Source: Coprobacter sp. (GTDB taxonomy: Bacteria > Bacteroidota > Bacteroidia > Bacteroidales > UBA11471). Taken from it: DNA of 53,958 nucleotides. The notes beneath the pieces were generated by a model. The model did not search any database. It was given only the letters and a program-made list of their open reading frames with translations, and had not been told where the DNA came from. How positions within the stretch are numbered: position 1 is the stretch's first letter; every line of letters starts with the position of its first letter. Position numbers and translations under genes: made by a program. Of the stretch, positions 1 through 7,900 are shown one piece after another. Location: assembly GCA_017462265.1 (NCBI GenBank), contig JAFTRN010000048.1:1-53958 (forward strand). The letters are read 5' to 3'.

Positions 1-85
1 AGCCGCCCTCACCCAAGGCGTGAACATCGTGAAGGTAGTTTACACCGACGGAACGGTAGAAGTTAAGAAAGTCATTGTGAAATAA
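1..85 (+). CDS. C-terminal tail of a T9SS-sorted secreted protein (partial)
   Basis: Only the last 27 codons are in the window, read in the frame starting at base 2 and ending with TAA at 83-85. The tail has the pattern G-V-N-I-V-K-V followed by a strand, a D-G turn and a final K-x-I-V-K. This resembles the type A sorting domain that the type IX secretion system uses to export and anchor proteins in Bacteroidota. The function of the rest of the protein cannot be seen. A strong terminator follows 28 bases later. The family call is an inference from a short segment. Confidence 0.6.
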   Translation, partial: AALTQGVNIVKVVYTDGTVEVKKVIVK

Positions 86-113
86 GGCCCGCCTTATCAC
101 ACCCCTCATAAAA

Positions 114-142
114 GGAGCCGGACACCCCGGCTCCTTTTTTTT
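114..142 (+). terminator. Rho-independent terminator
   Basis: Stem GGAGCCGG / CCGGCTCC (114-121 with 127-134) followed by eight T. It ends transcription of the partial gene at the left edge. Confidence 0.9.
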
Positions 143-188
143 GTGCCCCAAAAACTCTCCTTCTAAGTTAGGTGGCAAGCCGGGCAAT

Positions 189-215
189 GTAGGGACACTC
201 GGCTCGAGTGTCCGA
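189..215 (+). repeat. Palindromic intergenic repeat unit, copy A
   Basis: GTAGGGACACTC..GAGTGTCCGAG forms a near-perfect hairpin. The same frame (GTAGGGAC, variable stem, GTCCGAG) recurs at 13514-13540 and 14147-14174, inverted at 14070-14095, and in degenerate form at 53709-53737. The stem sequences differ but stay self-complementary, which suggests selection on structure. Confidence 0.7.
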
Positions 216-360
216 GTACGAAGGCATTTAAAGGGGCCACAAGTGCTAAAACGGCGACAAGGCCTGGCGAGTAAACCAAAGCTCCTCCTCTGAGTCAGGG
301 GCGAACAAGGTCGAAGAGGATTGACTAAATGTCAATCCGTGCCGCAGTGAGGGGAGCGCA

Positions 361-711
361 GTGCTCTGCGCGACGGAGGCCTCAAAGAGGTGCCCGATAG
401 GGCGGAGGGGTATGTTTCGGAGTAGGGGGCTTGAGATTGAGCGCTTCCCGCTCATTGAAATGCATAATCGTAACCGAGGGCACGCTATCGCTAAGCCCTC
501 GGCTACTCAAATTCAGCCCATTCGGGCAGATATTGTGAGAAATGCGGAGTATATGGAAGCTCCTTGTGGTCGATTACTTACAAAGATTGTGTTATATGAT
601 TTGGAACGGGAAAGAGAATATGCTACGTTGCAAAAATATAGAACTCCATTTTGGACTTTAGTGAAAGATGGTTGTAAAACGACAGAAACTATTATACATA
701 AGATTGATTGA
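361..711 (+). CDS. Doubtful small ORF partly made of repeat sequence
   Basis: A 116-codon frame starts at GTG. Codons 25-60 are encoded by the dispersed repeat (434-543), and the other copy of that repeat is also open in the same frame until a stop at 13983. The second half (from about base 544) is more AT-rich and reads like a normal charged protein, with E-R-E-R-E and a T-P-F-W motif. It could be a short real gene starting at the ATG at 552, a gene remnant captured by the repeat, or chance. I do not recognise a family and see no clear ribosome binding site. Confidence 0.25.
   Translation: MLCATEASKRCPIGRRGMFRSRGLEIERFPLIEMHNRNRGHAIAKPSATQIQPIRADIVRNAEYMEAPCGRLLTKIVLYDLEREREYATLQKYRTPFWTLVKDGCKTTETIIHKID
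434..543 (+). repeat. Dispersed 110-bp repeat, copy 1
   Basis: This block is nearly identical to 13856-13964, including the shared stretch CCGAGGGCACGCTATCGCTA. Both copies lie in gaps together with the palindromic GTAGGGAC units, so they belong to one composite repeat. The rest of the gap 143-940 is rich in short inverted repeats (for example around 300-410) and shows no other recognisable gene. Confidence 0.75.
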
Positions 712-834
712 AAAAATAGAGAATTCCCTTAGAAGTTGTTTGTATGGTCGTTTGATGTTACCTTTTCTCAATCTTTCTTTTGCGGAAAAATAGTTTCTTT
801 ATTTCGTGGGAATAATAATTTCGGGTTTTTGTTA

Positions 835-842
835 TATCTTTG
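835..842 (+). promoter_or_regulatory. Bacteroidota -7 box (TATCTTTG)
   Basis: It matches TAnnTTTG exactly, about 100 bases upstream of the sigma-54 activator gene at 941. No good -33 TTTG is visible at the usual distance. It implies a 5' leader of about 90 bases. Confidence 0.55.
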
Positions 843-940
843 CATTTACAAATCGACGACGAATGGAGTTTTGATTTTTTGGGGACAGGCATAAACACCC
901 ACTCGCATTATTCGTTATATAGACAGAAACCCTTCATGGC

Positions 941-2236
941 ATGATAGCACAAGCAGATATACAACAGGTGAAGCAACGCTTCGGTATCATAGGTAACAGC
1001 ACGGGATTGACTCGTGCTATAAGTCGTGCCTTGCAAATAGCACCGACCGACTTGTCGGTATTGATTACGGGCGAAAGCGGTACGGGTAAAGAGTTCTTTC
1101 CCCAAATCATACATGCCAATAGTGCCCGTAAGCACGGTCGCTATATTGCTGTAAACTGCGGTGCTATACCCGAAGGTACGGTCGATTCGGAGTTGTTTGG
1201 TCACGAAAAAGGCTCTTTTACCGGGGCATTGTCCGATCGCAAGGGCTACTTCGAAGAGGCCGATGGCGGCACCATATTCCTCGACGAGGTGGGCGAATTG
1301 CCCATCACCACCCAAGCCCGTCTGTTGCGTGTGCTCGAGAGTGGCGAGTTTATAAAAGTCGGTTCATCGAAGGTGCAAAAGACCAACGTGCGTATAGTGG
1401 CAGCCACCAATGTAAATATGATGGAGGCTATCGCTGCCGGTAATTTTCGTGAAGACCTATTCTATAGGTTGAGTACCGTCCCCATAGAGTTGCCCCCGCT
1501 ACGCAATCGTATGGACGATATATACTTGTTATTTCGTAAGTTTGCAGCCGATTTTGCCGAGAAATATCGTATGCCGGCCATACAGTTGAGCGATAATGCC
1601 AAGAAGACGCTGCAAGCCTATCGTTGGCCCGGTAATATACGTCAATTGCGTAATGTGACGGAGCAAATATCCATATTCGAAACCTCGCGTGAGATTTCGG
1701 CCGAGACATTGAAAACCTATCTGCCGGCCTACGATATGGAGAGTCTGCCTATGCTCAATCATCATGGGGCAGGAGGGGCTCCCCCCTTTGGCAATGAACG
1801 AGAGTTGCTGTACTTGGTGTTCGAGATGAAAAAAGAGCTCAACGAGTTGCGTTCTATGGTCGATACGCTCACACATGGCGCGCAACCGACCATCAGTCCG
1901 ACCACGCAAGCCGTTGCTCACTATACAGGCCCCAATACTGCCGATACATTGTCGCCTATCACGCACACCGCTCCGGCTGTGAAGATACACCCCATAGATA
2001 AGCGTGTAAGTGAAATAGTGCCCGATGAAGACGACTATATCACCGGAGAAGAGGTCTCCACAGAGATTGAAGAGGTAAATGCCGTGCCACCTTCGCTCGA
2101 AGAGGCTGAGAAGAAAATGATACGCGAGGCTCTCGCCCGAAATGGCGGTAAACGAAAAAAAGCGGCCGAAGAGTTGGGTATATCCGAACGTACCCTATAT
2201 CGCAAAATAAACGAATATAATCTCACTACGAAATAG
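941..2236 (+). CDS. Sigma-54-dependent transcriptional activator, Fis family
   Basis: This enhancer-binding AAA+ protein of 431 aa would remodel RNA polymerase holding sigma-54. Visible parts are Walker A G-E-S-G-T-G-K-E (44-51), the sigma-54 contact loop as GSFTGA (91-96; usual form GAFTGA), Walker B T-I-F-L-D-E (111-116), arginine finger F-R-E-D-L-F-Y-R-L (169-177) and a C-terminal Fis-type helix-turn-helix (about 395-430). There is no N-terminal receiver or PAS domain: the AAA+ domain begins at once, so the input must come from elsewhere or the protein is constitutively active. The linker 280-385 looks disordered. It leads the run lptE - TPR gene - secG (gaps of 7, 4 and 2 bases), an arrangement I recall as common in Bacteroidales. 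Confidence 0.93.
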   Translation: MIAQADIQQVKQRFGIIGNSTGLTRAISRALQIAPTDLSVLITGESGTGKEFFPQIIHANSARKHGRYIAVNCGAIPEGTVDSELFGHEKGSFTGALSDRKGYFEEADGGTIFLDEVGELPITTQARLLRVLESGEFIKVGSSKVQKTNVRIVAATNVNMMEAIAAGNFREDLFYRLSTVPIELPPLRNRMDDIYLLFRKFAADFAEKYRMPAIQLSDNAKKTLQAYRWPGNIRQLRNVTEQISIFETSREISAETLKTYLPAYDMESLPMLNHHGAGGAPPFGNERELLYLVFEMKKELNELRSMVDTLTHGAQPTISPTTQAVAHYTGPNTADTLSPITHTAPAVKIHPIDKRVSEIVPDEDDYITGEEVSTEIEEVNAVPPSLEEAEKKMIREALARNGGKRKKAAEELGISERTLYRKINEYNLTTK

Positions 2237-2243
2237 CCGGGAT

Positions 2244-2741
2244 ATGAAACGACTGTTCTCACTATTATTAATAGTATGCACGGCTTGTACTATTTCGTAC
2301 AAGTTCAATGGCGCGTCGATCGACTATAATACCACCAAGACGATAACCATCAACGATTTCCCCATACGGGCAGCGTTGGTGTACCCCCCGTTGGCTACCA
2401 CATTCAACGAAACCTTGAAAGATGCTTATATACGGCAGACGCGCTTGAGCCTCGTAGAAAGTGGGGGCGACCTCGTACTCGAAGGTGAAATCACCGGATA
2501 TACCCTCACCCCCCAAGCCGTGACCGAAGATGCCTATGCGTCGCAGACACGGCTCACCGTGACGGTGAAGGTGCGATATACCGATACCAAGAAACCCACT
2601 AACGACCTCGACCGCTCATTCAGCGCGTATCGAGACTTTTCGAGCGACCAAATGCTCACTGATGTGCAAGACGACCTGATAACCGAAATCACCGAAGAAC
2701 TTGCCGAACTTATCTTTAACGCCACCGTAGGAAACTGGTAA
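2244..2741 (+). CDS. lptE: LptE-family LPS assembly lipoprotein
   Basis: A 165-aa lipoprotein with signal and lipobox L-I-V-C-T-A-C (Cys 15). The body matches the LptE (lipopolysaccharide-assembly) family in size and pattern: an N-terminal strand with N-G-A-S-I, a middle segment on variable strands (E-G-E-I-T-G-Y), and a C-terminal helix D-L-I-T-E-I-T-E-E-L-A. LptE plugs the LptD barrel that places LPS in the outer leaflet. It starts 7 bases after the activator and is followed after 4 bases by the next gene. The Bacteroidota members diverge strongly from the E. coli protein. Confidence 0.85.
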   Translation: MKRLFSLLLIVCTACTISYKFNGASIDYNTTKTITINDFPIRAALVYPPLATTFNETLKDAYIRQTRLSLVESGGDLVLEGEITGYTLTPQAVTEDAYASQTRLTVTVKVRYTDTKKPTNDLDRSFSAYRDFSSDQMLTDVQDDLITEITEELAELIFNATVGNW

Positions 2742-2745
2742 TATC

Positions 2746-3477
2746 GTGAACGAAGGAACACTCATACGCCAAGACTTAGGTCGGGATATACCGACAATGT
2801 CCATAGACGAGTTGCAACGTTTGCAGTTCGACTATCCCTATTTTCAGACTGCGAGATTTCTCTATCTGAAAAAACTGCGTCATTCTTTTCCAGAGAGATA
2901 CCCGCGAGCTTTACAGGAGAACGCTCTCTATGCCGGTGACCGCAAATCGCTCTTCTTTCTACTCGAGGGGGCATCGCAATCGTGGTGCGACCTCTATCCG
3001 CCTACCTCGAACGATGTCCGTAATGATTCTTTCGAACTGATAGACTCTTTCTTGGCTGCTCATGCGTCGGAAATATCCGAAAAAGAACTTTATCCCGGTG
3101 GTGGTGTGGTAAGCGAGGTGCCGTATAGGTTGGAAGATACTCCGGCCCCGAGTAGTGACGGAACGACCGGTGAAAATAGCGTCGGCTCTTTTGACCTTAT
3201 CGATGCGTTCCTCGAAAAATCGCCTGAGGAGAAAAAAATCGTGGCCGATACAACCGCGCCGATAGTAACAGAGAAAATCGAAAATCAGTCGGACGACCTT
3301 CCCGAAGAGGAGTTTTTAACCGAAAGTTTGGCTAAAATCTATATAAAACAACGTCGATATAGTAAAGCTTTGGAAATTATTCGCAAATTAAGTTTGAAAT
3401 ATCCGGAAAAAAATATTTACTTTGCAGACCAAATTCGATTCTTAGAAAAATTGATTGTTAACATAAAAACAGAATAA
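2746..3477 (+). CDS. Conserved hypothetical protein with C-terminal TPR-like helices
   Basis: 243 aa from a GTG start 4 bases after lptE; the close spacing favours this start. No signal peptide or membrane segment. The N-terminal third is helical and basic, the middle (about 90-190) is acidic and probably unstructured with two similar F-(D/E)-L-I-D-(S/A)-F-L segments, and the end (A-K-I-Y-I-K-Q-R-R-Y-S-K-A-L-E-I) has the spacing of a tetratricopeptide repeat. Always finding such a gene between lptE and secG would suggest a cytoplasmic envelope-biogenesis helper, but I do not know a function. Confidence 0.8.
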   Translation: MNEGTLIRQDLGRDIPTMSIDELQRLQFDYPYFQTARFLYLKKLRHSFPERYPRALQENALYAGDRKSLFFLLEGASQSWCDLYPPTSNDVRNDSFELIDSFLAAHASEISEKELYPGGGVVSEVPYRLEDTPAPSSDGTTGENSVGSFDLIDAFLEKSPEEKKIVADTTAPIVTEKIENQSDDLPEEEFLTESLAKIYIKQRRYSKALEIIRKLSLKYPEKNIYFADQIRFLEKLIVNIKTE

Positions 3478-3479
3478 CC

Positions 3480-3818
3480 ATGTACGTATTCCTTACCGTA
3501 TTGATTCTTATCGCAGCTGTGTGCTTGATACTCATTGTATTAGTGCAAAACTCCAAAGGTGGAGGATTGGCTTCGCAATTCCAGAGCGGAAACGCAGTAA
3601 TGGGTGCTCCCAAAACGGCCGACTTCCTCGAAAAAGCCACTTGGACTCTTGCCGGCGTAGTAATTGTATTGAGCATTGTTACCGCAGCGTTCTTGCCGAG
3701 TCATGAAGCTGAGGCCCCGACTGAGGTTATCAATACAGAGCTTCCCTCTGTAAACTTCGAAACCCAATCGGTTCCTGCCGACCTTGCTCCTGAAACTCCT
3801 GCCGAGGCAGCAGAATAA
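3480..3818 (+). CDS. secG: Preprotein translocase subunit SecG
   Basis: 112 aa with two membrane helices (about 3-23 and 53-72) joined by the conserved cytoplasmic loop N-S-K-G-G-G-L-A and G-A-P-K-T-A-D-F-L-E-K-A-T. This is the SecG signature for the small SecYEG subunit that speeds SecA-driven export. The Pro/Glu/Ala-rich tail is typical of Bacteroidota. It is last in its operon and is followed by a terminator. Confidence 0.96.
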   Translation: MYVFLTVLILIAAVCLILIVLVQNSKGGGLASQFQSGNAVMGAPKTADFLEKATWTLAGVVIVLSIVTAAFLPSHEAEAPTEVINTELPSVNFETQSVPADLAPETPAEAAE

Positions 3819-3843
3819 GAATAGCAGAAGAATCATAGTAATA

Positions 3844-3875
3844 CAAAAAGGACAACACAATCGTTGTCCTTTTTG
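3844..3875 (+). terminator. Terminator after secG
   Basis: A perfect 13-bp stem CAAAAAGGACAAC / GTTGTCCTTTTTG with a short loop and T/A-rich ends on both strands. Confidence 0.9.
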
Positions 3876-3887
3876 TCGTAACCATAT

Positions 3888-4310
3888 ATGAAACGAATAC
3901 ATCTGATAGCAACATACCTTGTGGCTTTTCTCATTATAGCTTCGGGGTGTAAAATATCCATACTCTACGATTGTTGTCGTAAATGTGTGGATAGTTGTTG
4001 TTCCGAGGATTATTCGGTTTCATCGCTATGCTCATCATCGGTTTGCGATGGTGGGGCCGAATGCAATCACCCTACAGCCACGTTCGAAAATGAGTGTTGC
4101 GCCAACGGTTGTATAGTACTATCCTATTCACCCGATACCGCCATAGGTCAGCCGGCCTTGAATATCGATGATTGGGCGACGTCCGGTGCTGTTGTTGCCT
4201 CGCCTAATTACACCTATACCCCTATAGTATCTTCGTATATAAATACTCCGGTTTCGCCACCATTGCCTCCGGCTCTACGGTTGGCACTATACTCCACATA
4301 CATTATTTAG
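3888..4310 (+). CDS. Cysteine-rich small lipoprotein near a metal-type TonB receptor
   Basis: 140 aa with a signal and lipobox I-I-A-S-G-C (Cys 21). Eleven further cysteines sit in 29-75, including pairs C29-C30, C37-C38 and C70-C71. After that comes a Cys-free tail ending in a Pro-rich P-V-S-P-P-L-P-P. This resembles the small exported Cys/CC/PP proteins found beside TonB receptors in Bacteroidota. It precedes the receptor at 4389 and an HMA protein, which suggests extracellular or outer-membrane metal binding. The family assignment is tentative. Confidence 0.7.
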   Translation: MKRIHLIATYLVAFLIIASGCKISILYDCCRKCVDSCCSEDYSVSSLCSSSVCDGGAECNHPTATFENECCANGCIVLSYSPDTAIGQPALNIDDWATSGAVVASPNYTYTPIVSSYINTPVSPPLPPALRLALYSTYII

Positions 4311-4388
4311 CATGACGAATGTCCCCTGCGTCGCAATATGTTGATTGCGACATTGATAGATGTTTTACAAATACATTCGTTATAGATA

Positions 4389-6623
4389 ATGAAATACAAT
4401 ATATATATCGTAATACTACTATTACTCGCACATGTGTCACTATCAGCGCAAGAGGTGAGGGGAGTAGTGAAAGACAATGCCGGCGAACCTATCGCCGGTG
4501 CCAATATCACTTGGCTCAATACCACCCACGCCACAATAAGTAAAGAGGACGGCACGTTTACCATTTCTCGTCCCGACCAAGGTGGCGATAAAATAGTTGT
4601 GAGTTTTATAGGCTTTCAGAATGATACGATAATCATATCGCACAATTCGTCGAGGGTGATAGAGGTCACGCTACACGATGGTGTCACACTGTCGCAGGTC
4701 GATGTGACCGGCTATAAGCCCGCCACGATGAAACTACGTAGCAGTATCGTCAATGAGGACTTGATAAGCGGTGATGAACTTTGCCGGGCAGCTTGTTGTA
4801 ACCTCGGTGAGAGTTTCACGACCAATCCTTCGGTCGATGTGTCGTACAGCGATGCCACGACAGGAGCCAAACAGATAAAATTGCTCGGCCTCTCGGGTAC
4901 GTATGTGCAGATGCTCACCGAGAATATACCCAACTATCGTGGTGTGGCAGCGCCTTACGGTCTCGGCTATGTGCCCGGACCTTGGATGCAGAGCATACAG
5001 GTATCGAAAGGAACTTCGTCGGTGAAAAACGGCTATGAGGCCCTCACGGGGCAGATAAATGTGGAATTTAAGAAACCGCAAATGCCCGATGCCGATTGGG
5101 TGGCCGTGAATCTCTTTGGCAGTACGAGCAGTCGCTATGAGGCGAATGTCGATGCGACCATAAAACTGAAAAATAATTGGAGCACCACGCTGTTGTTGCA
5201 TTATGAGAACGAGACCAAGGCTCACGACGACAACGACGACGGATTTGTCGATACCCCTATGGTGGAGCAGTACCAACTCTTCAATCGTTGGGCCTACGCG
5301 GGTGAGCATTATATGTTCCAAGTGGGATTTAAGTTTCTCAACGAGGACCGTCGCAGCGGGCAGACCGCCCACACCGTAAAAGATGCCTCGCACGACCTCT
5401 ACACCGTGGGCATCGATACGCGTCGATACGAAATTTTCACCAAAAACGCCTATATATTCAATAAGGAAAAGAATACTAACATAGCCCTTATTGCATCGGC
5501 CACATGGCACGACCAAGATGCCCGATATGGTAAGAAACTCTACGATGTGAACGAGACCGATATTTATACCTCGCTCATGTTCGAGACGGAGTTTAACCCT
5601 CTACACAGCCTGTCGGCCGGCATCAGTTTCAATCACGACGGGTATGACCAGAACTATCGCCTTACCCACGATACCGAGGCGACAACGACAAAAGCCGACG
5701 ATACCGAGAATGTTGTCGGTCTCTATGCTCAATATACACTGAACCTCTACGACAAATGGTTGATAATGGCCGGATTGCGGGCCGATCATAGTAGCGAACA
5801 CGGATTTTTTATTACTCCGCGCGCACATATCAAATATAGTCCCAACGATTATTTCAATGTGCGTGTATCGGCGGGAAAGGGTTATCGTAGCCACCATGTA
5901 CTGGCCGAGAACAATTACCTGCTATCGAGTAGCCGTCGCCTCTCTATCGCGTCCGACCTCGATATGGAAGAGGCTTGGAACACGGGTCTCAGCTTGGCAA
6001 CCTATATACCTATAGCCGGTAAAACCCTGAATATAAATGCCGAGTATTACTATACCCATTTCCGTAAACAGGTCGTGGTCGATATGGATAGTAACCCACA
6101 CGAAGTGGCCTTTTACAACCTTTCGGGGCGTTCCTATTCTCATGTATTTCAGGTCGAAGCTACTTATCCCTTTTTCAAGGGATTTTCCCTCACGGCGGCC
6201 TATCGACACACCGATGTGAAATGTACCTACCGAGGGGTATTGATGGAGAAACCGCTCACGAGCAAATACAAGGGTCTCCTTACCGCCTCTTACAAAACGC
6301 CCCTCGGTAAATGGCAGATAGATGCTACCTTGCAACTCAATGGCGGAGGACGTATGCCTACACCCTACACGACCGATGAGGGTATCCCTTCGTGGGACAA
6401 TCGCTACAAGGCATTCGAGCAACTTAATGCGCAAATCACTCGCTACTTCCGTCGTTGGTCGATATATCTCGGCGGTGAAAATCTCACCAACTTCAAACAG
6501 AAAAATCCGATAATCGATGCCGCCGATCCCTGGGGCGATACGTTCGATTCTACGATGATATGGGGGCCGGTACATGGTTGGAAACTCTATTTGGGAGTGC
6601 GTTTCAATCTTGCCCGCGACTAA
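4389..6623 (+). CDS. TonB-dependent outer-membrane receptor, probable metal type
   Basis: 744 aa. Signal peptide 1-20, carboxypeptidase-regulatory-like domain about 22-100 (E-V-R-G-V-V-K-D-N-A-G-E-P-I-A-G-A), plug domain about 115-225, then a 22-strand barrel ending in an aromatic-terminated strand (Y-L-G-V-R-F-N-L-A). The plug contains C-R-A-A-C-C-N-L (132-139), a Cys motif seen in receptors next to heavy-metal-associated proteins. It would import a small ligand across the outer membrane using TonB energy. Flanking Cys-rich and HMA proteins point to copper or another soft metal. The substrate is inferred from context only. Confidence 0.88.
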   Translation: MKYNIYIVILLLLAHVSLSAQEVRGVVKDNAGEPIAGANITWLNTTHATISKEDGTFTISRPDQGGDKIVVSFIGFQNDTIIISHNSSRVIEVTLHDGVTLSQVDVTGYKPATMKLRSSIVNEDLISGDELCRAACCNLGESFTTNPSVDVSYSDATTGAKQIKLLGLSGTYVQMLTENIPNYRGVAAPYGLGYVPGPWMQSIQVSKGTSSVKNGYEALTGQINVEFKKPQMPDADWVAVNLFGSTSSRYEANVDATIKLKNNWSTTLLLHYENETKAHDDNDDGFVDTPMVEQYQLFNRWAYAGEHYMFQVGFKFLNEDRRSGQTAHTVKDASHDLYTVGIDTRRYEIFTKNAYIFNKEKNTNIALIASATWHDQDARYGKKLYDVNETDIYTSLMFETEFNPLHSLSAGISFNHDGYDQNYRLTHDTEATTTKADDTENVVGLYAQYTLNLYDKWLIMAGLRADHSSEHGFFITPRAHIKYSPNDYFNVRVSAGKGYRSHHVLAENNYLLSSSRRLSIASDLDMEEAWNTGLSLATYIPIAGKTLNINAEYYYTHFRKQVVVDMDSNPHEVAFYNLSGRSYSHVFQVEATYPFFKGFSLTAAYRHTDVKCTYRGVLMEKPLTSKYKGLLTASYKTPLGKWQIDATLQLNGGGRMPTPYTTDEGIPSWDNRYKAFEQLNAQITRYFRRWSIYLGGENLTNFKQKNPIIDAADPWGDTFDSTMIWGPVHGWKLYLGVRFNLARD

Positions 6624-6729
6624 GAAACTGATTAAAATTTTCTTGAAAAAATTATTCCAAAATACCTTTTAAAGAATCTCGACAATAAAATTCAAACAGC
6701 TTCAAAACAATTATAAAACAAATATAACT

Positions 6730-7047
6730 ATGAAAATGAAAAGATTGATGCTTGTTCTTGCTGTGGCGCTGTTGGGCGCTACCACCGTCATGGCCAAAGA
6801 CCTCCGTGTCGTTGTGTTCAAGGTAGAGCAACTCTGTTGTGAGAAATGCGATGCCAAGATACGTAAAAACATACCTTTCGAGAAAGGTGTTAAGGGGCTG
6901 GAAACCGATATTCCCTCGCGTATGGTGACGATAACCTACGATGCCGACAAGACCAACATTGAAAAGCTGCAAAAAGGTTTTGCCAAATTTGCCTACACCG
7001 CCGAGTTCATCAACGAAACCCAAAAGTCCCCCAAAAAGAAGAAATAA
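6730..7047 (+). CDS. Periplasmic heavy-metal-associated (HMA) domain protein
   Basis: 105 aa: signal peptide 1-22, one HMA fold 25-95 with the metal site L-C-C-E-K-C (C37-x-x-C40, extra C36), and a Lys-rich tail. HMA proteins bind Cu(I), Hg(II) or Zn(II). The export signal puts this one in the periplasm, where it could take metal from the TonB receptor encoded 106 bases upstream. A short AT-rich leader lies between, so it may have its own transcript. Confidence 0.88.
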   Translation: MKMKRLMLVLAVALLGATTVMAKDLRVVVFKVEQLCCEKCDAKIRKNIPFEKGVKGLETDIPSRMVTITYDADKTNIEKLQKGFAKFAYTAEFINETQKSPKKKK

Positions 7048-7126
7048 GAAGGTTATTCGATTGAATGATAATAACAAATCCCCATCGGTTACGGCGCATT
7101 TCGTTCGTAGTCGATGGGGAAATTAT

Positions 7127-7471
7127 TTACAATATTGCTGCGACCTTTCTGATGTCGGCCAATCGTGCGATAAAAGATTTATCAGATTTGGCTATTTGTA
7201 TATCGTATCGAGCCTGCTGACGAATCCATACCTCGGCATCGATACCCAGTGCGGCCTCAAATAATAATGCATATTTGGCAGATATGCTTCGTTTACAATT
7301 CAGAATTTCGTTTAGTAGAGTTGGTGAAATACCCATTTGGGTAGCCAACGATTTCTGGGTTATACCCCTATACTCTATTTCATCTTTTATCATCTCTCCC
7401 GGGTGTATGGCAAGAGATGGTGTGAGATTGTTGGCAATCATTTTATTATCTACGCCTGTTAAAGTAATCAT
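7127..7471 (-). CDS. higA: HigA-type antitoxin (XRE family)
   Basis: 114 aa with the HigA/VapI signature: H-P-G-E-M-I-K-D-E-I near the start, then an XRE helix-turn-helix (about 35-90; T-Q-K-S-L-A-T-Q-M-G-I-S and L-N-E-I-L-N-C-K-R-S-I). It should neutralise the toxin encoded 8 bases upstream and repress the shared promoter. The toxin-first order is typical of hig systems. A start at the internal Met 11 is also possible. Confidence 0.9.
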   Translation of the reverse strand: MITLTGVDNKMIANNLTPSLAIHPGEMIKDEIEYRGITQKSLATQMGISPTLLNEILNCKRSISAKYALLFEAALGIDAEVWIRQQARYDIQIAKSDKSFIARLADIRKVAAIL

Positions 7472-7479
7472 AGCTTCAA

Positions 7480-7797
7480 CTATTTATAATGGTTCGACAA
7501 TTCAAGAATATTACAGATTGTAACTATCGGTTCTTCTGCGGAATCTCTTATAGTAAACTCTATTCGATATTTATTGTTTACTCGTATTGAAGATATCCCG
7601 AGTTTGTCTCCTTTTAATGTTTCATAGTTTAGAGAATTGATAGTTCGGAGAACATCTATTGACGGAGAAACAATCAGATAATTGATACATTTTTGATATC
7701 GCCTTATTATATCTGGTTGGTATCGATGTTTTTTATCTGTTGATATTCCTTTCTCATAAAGTTCGCACAAGTATTCTTTACCAAATGTTACAACCAT
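7480..7797 (-). CDS. higB: HigB/RelE-family toxin
   Basis: 105 aa, RelE/ParE-superfamily toxin of HigB type, expected to cut mRNA on the ribosome. Visible features are the helical N-terminus with L-Y-E-K-G-I and the core strands I-N-S-L-N-Y-E-x-L-K-G and Y-R-I-E-F. The toxin gene comes first, immediately before higA. Codons are AT-richer than in neighbouring men genes, which fits acquisition. Confidence 0.87.
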   Translation of the reverse strand: MVVTFGKEYLCELYEKGISTDKKHRYQPDIIRRYQKCINYLIVSPSIDVLRTINSLNYETLKGDKLGISSIRVNNKYRIEFTIRDSAEEPIVTICNILELSNHYK

Positions 7798-7818
7798 TTT
7801 GAATGATTTTTTTCGTTA

Positions 7819-7858
7819 CAAAGGTATGATTTTATTTATTAATTCACAAATTTGTGAA
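7819..7858 (-). promoter_or_regulatory. higBA promoter with overlapping palindromic operator
   Basis: On the minus strand, TTTG (7847-7850), a 20-base spacer and TACCTTTG (7819-7826) match the Bacteroidota promoter exactly. The -33 element lies inside a perfect 16-bp palindrome, TTCACAAATTTGTGAA (7843-7858), a likely HigA/HigBA binding site for autorepression. It is 21 bases from the higB start. Confidence 0.85.
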
Positions 7859-7900
7859 CGCTTTTTCTTGGTTTAAGACTTCTTTAAAAAATCTTAAAAA

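Noticed and set aside
4734..5516. 260-codon frame on the minus strand inside the TonB receptor
   Set aside because: Antisense shadow of a long GC-balanced gene, with no start signal and no recognisable domain.
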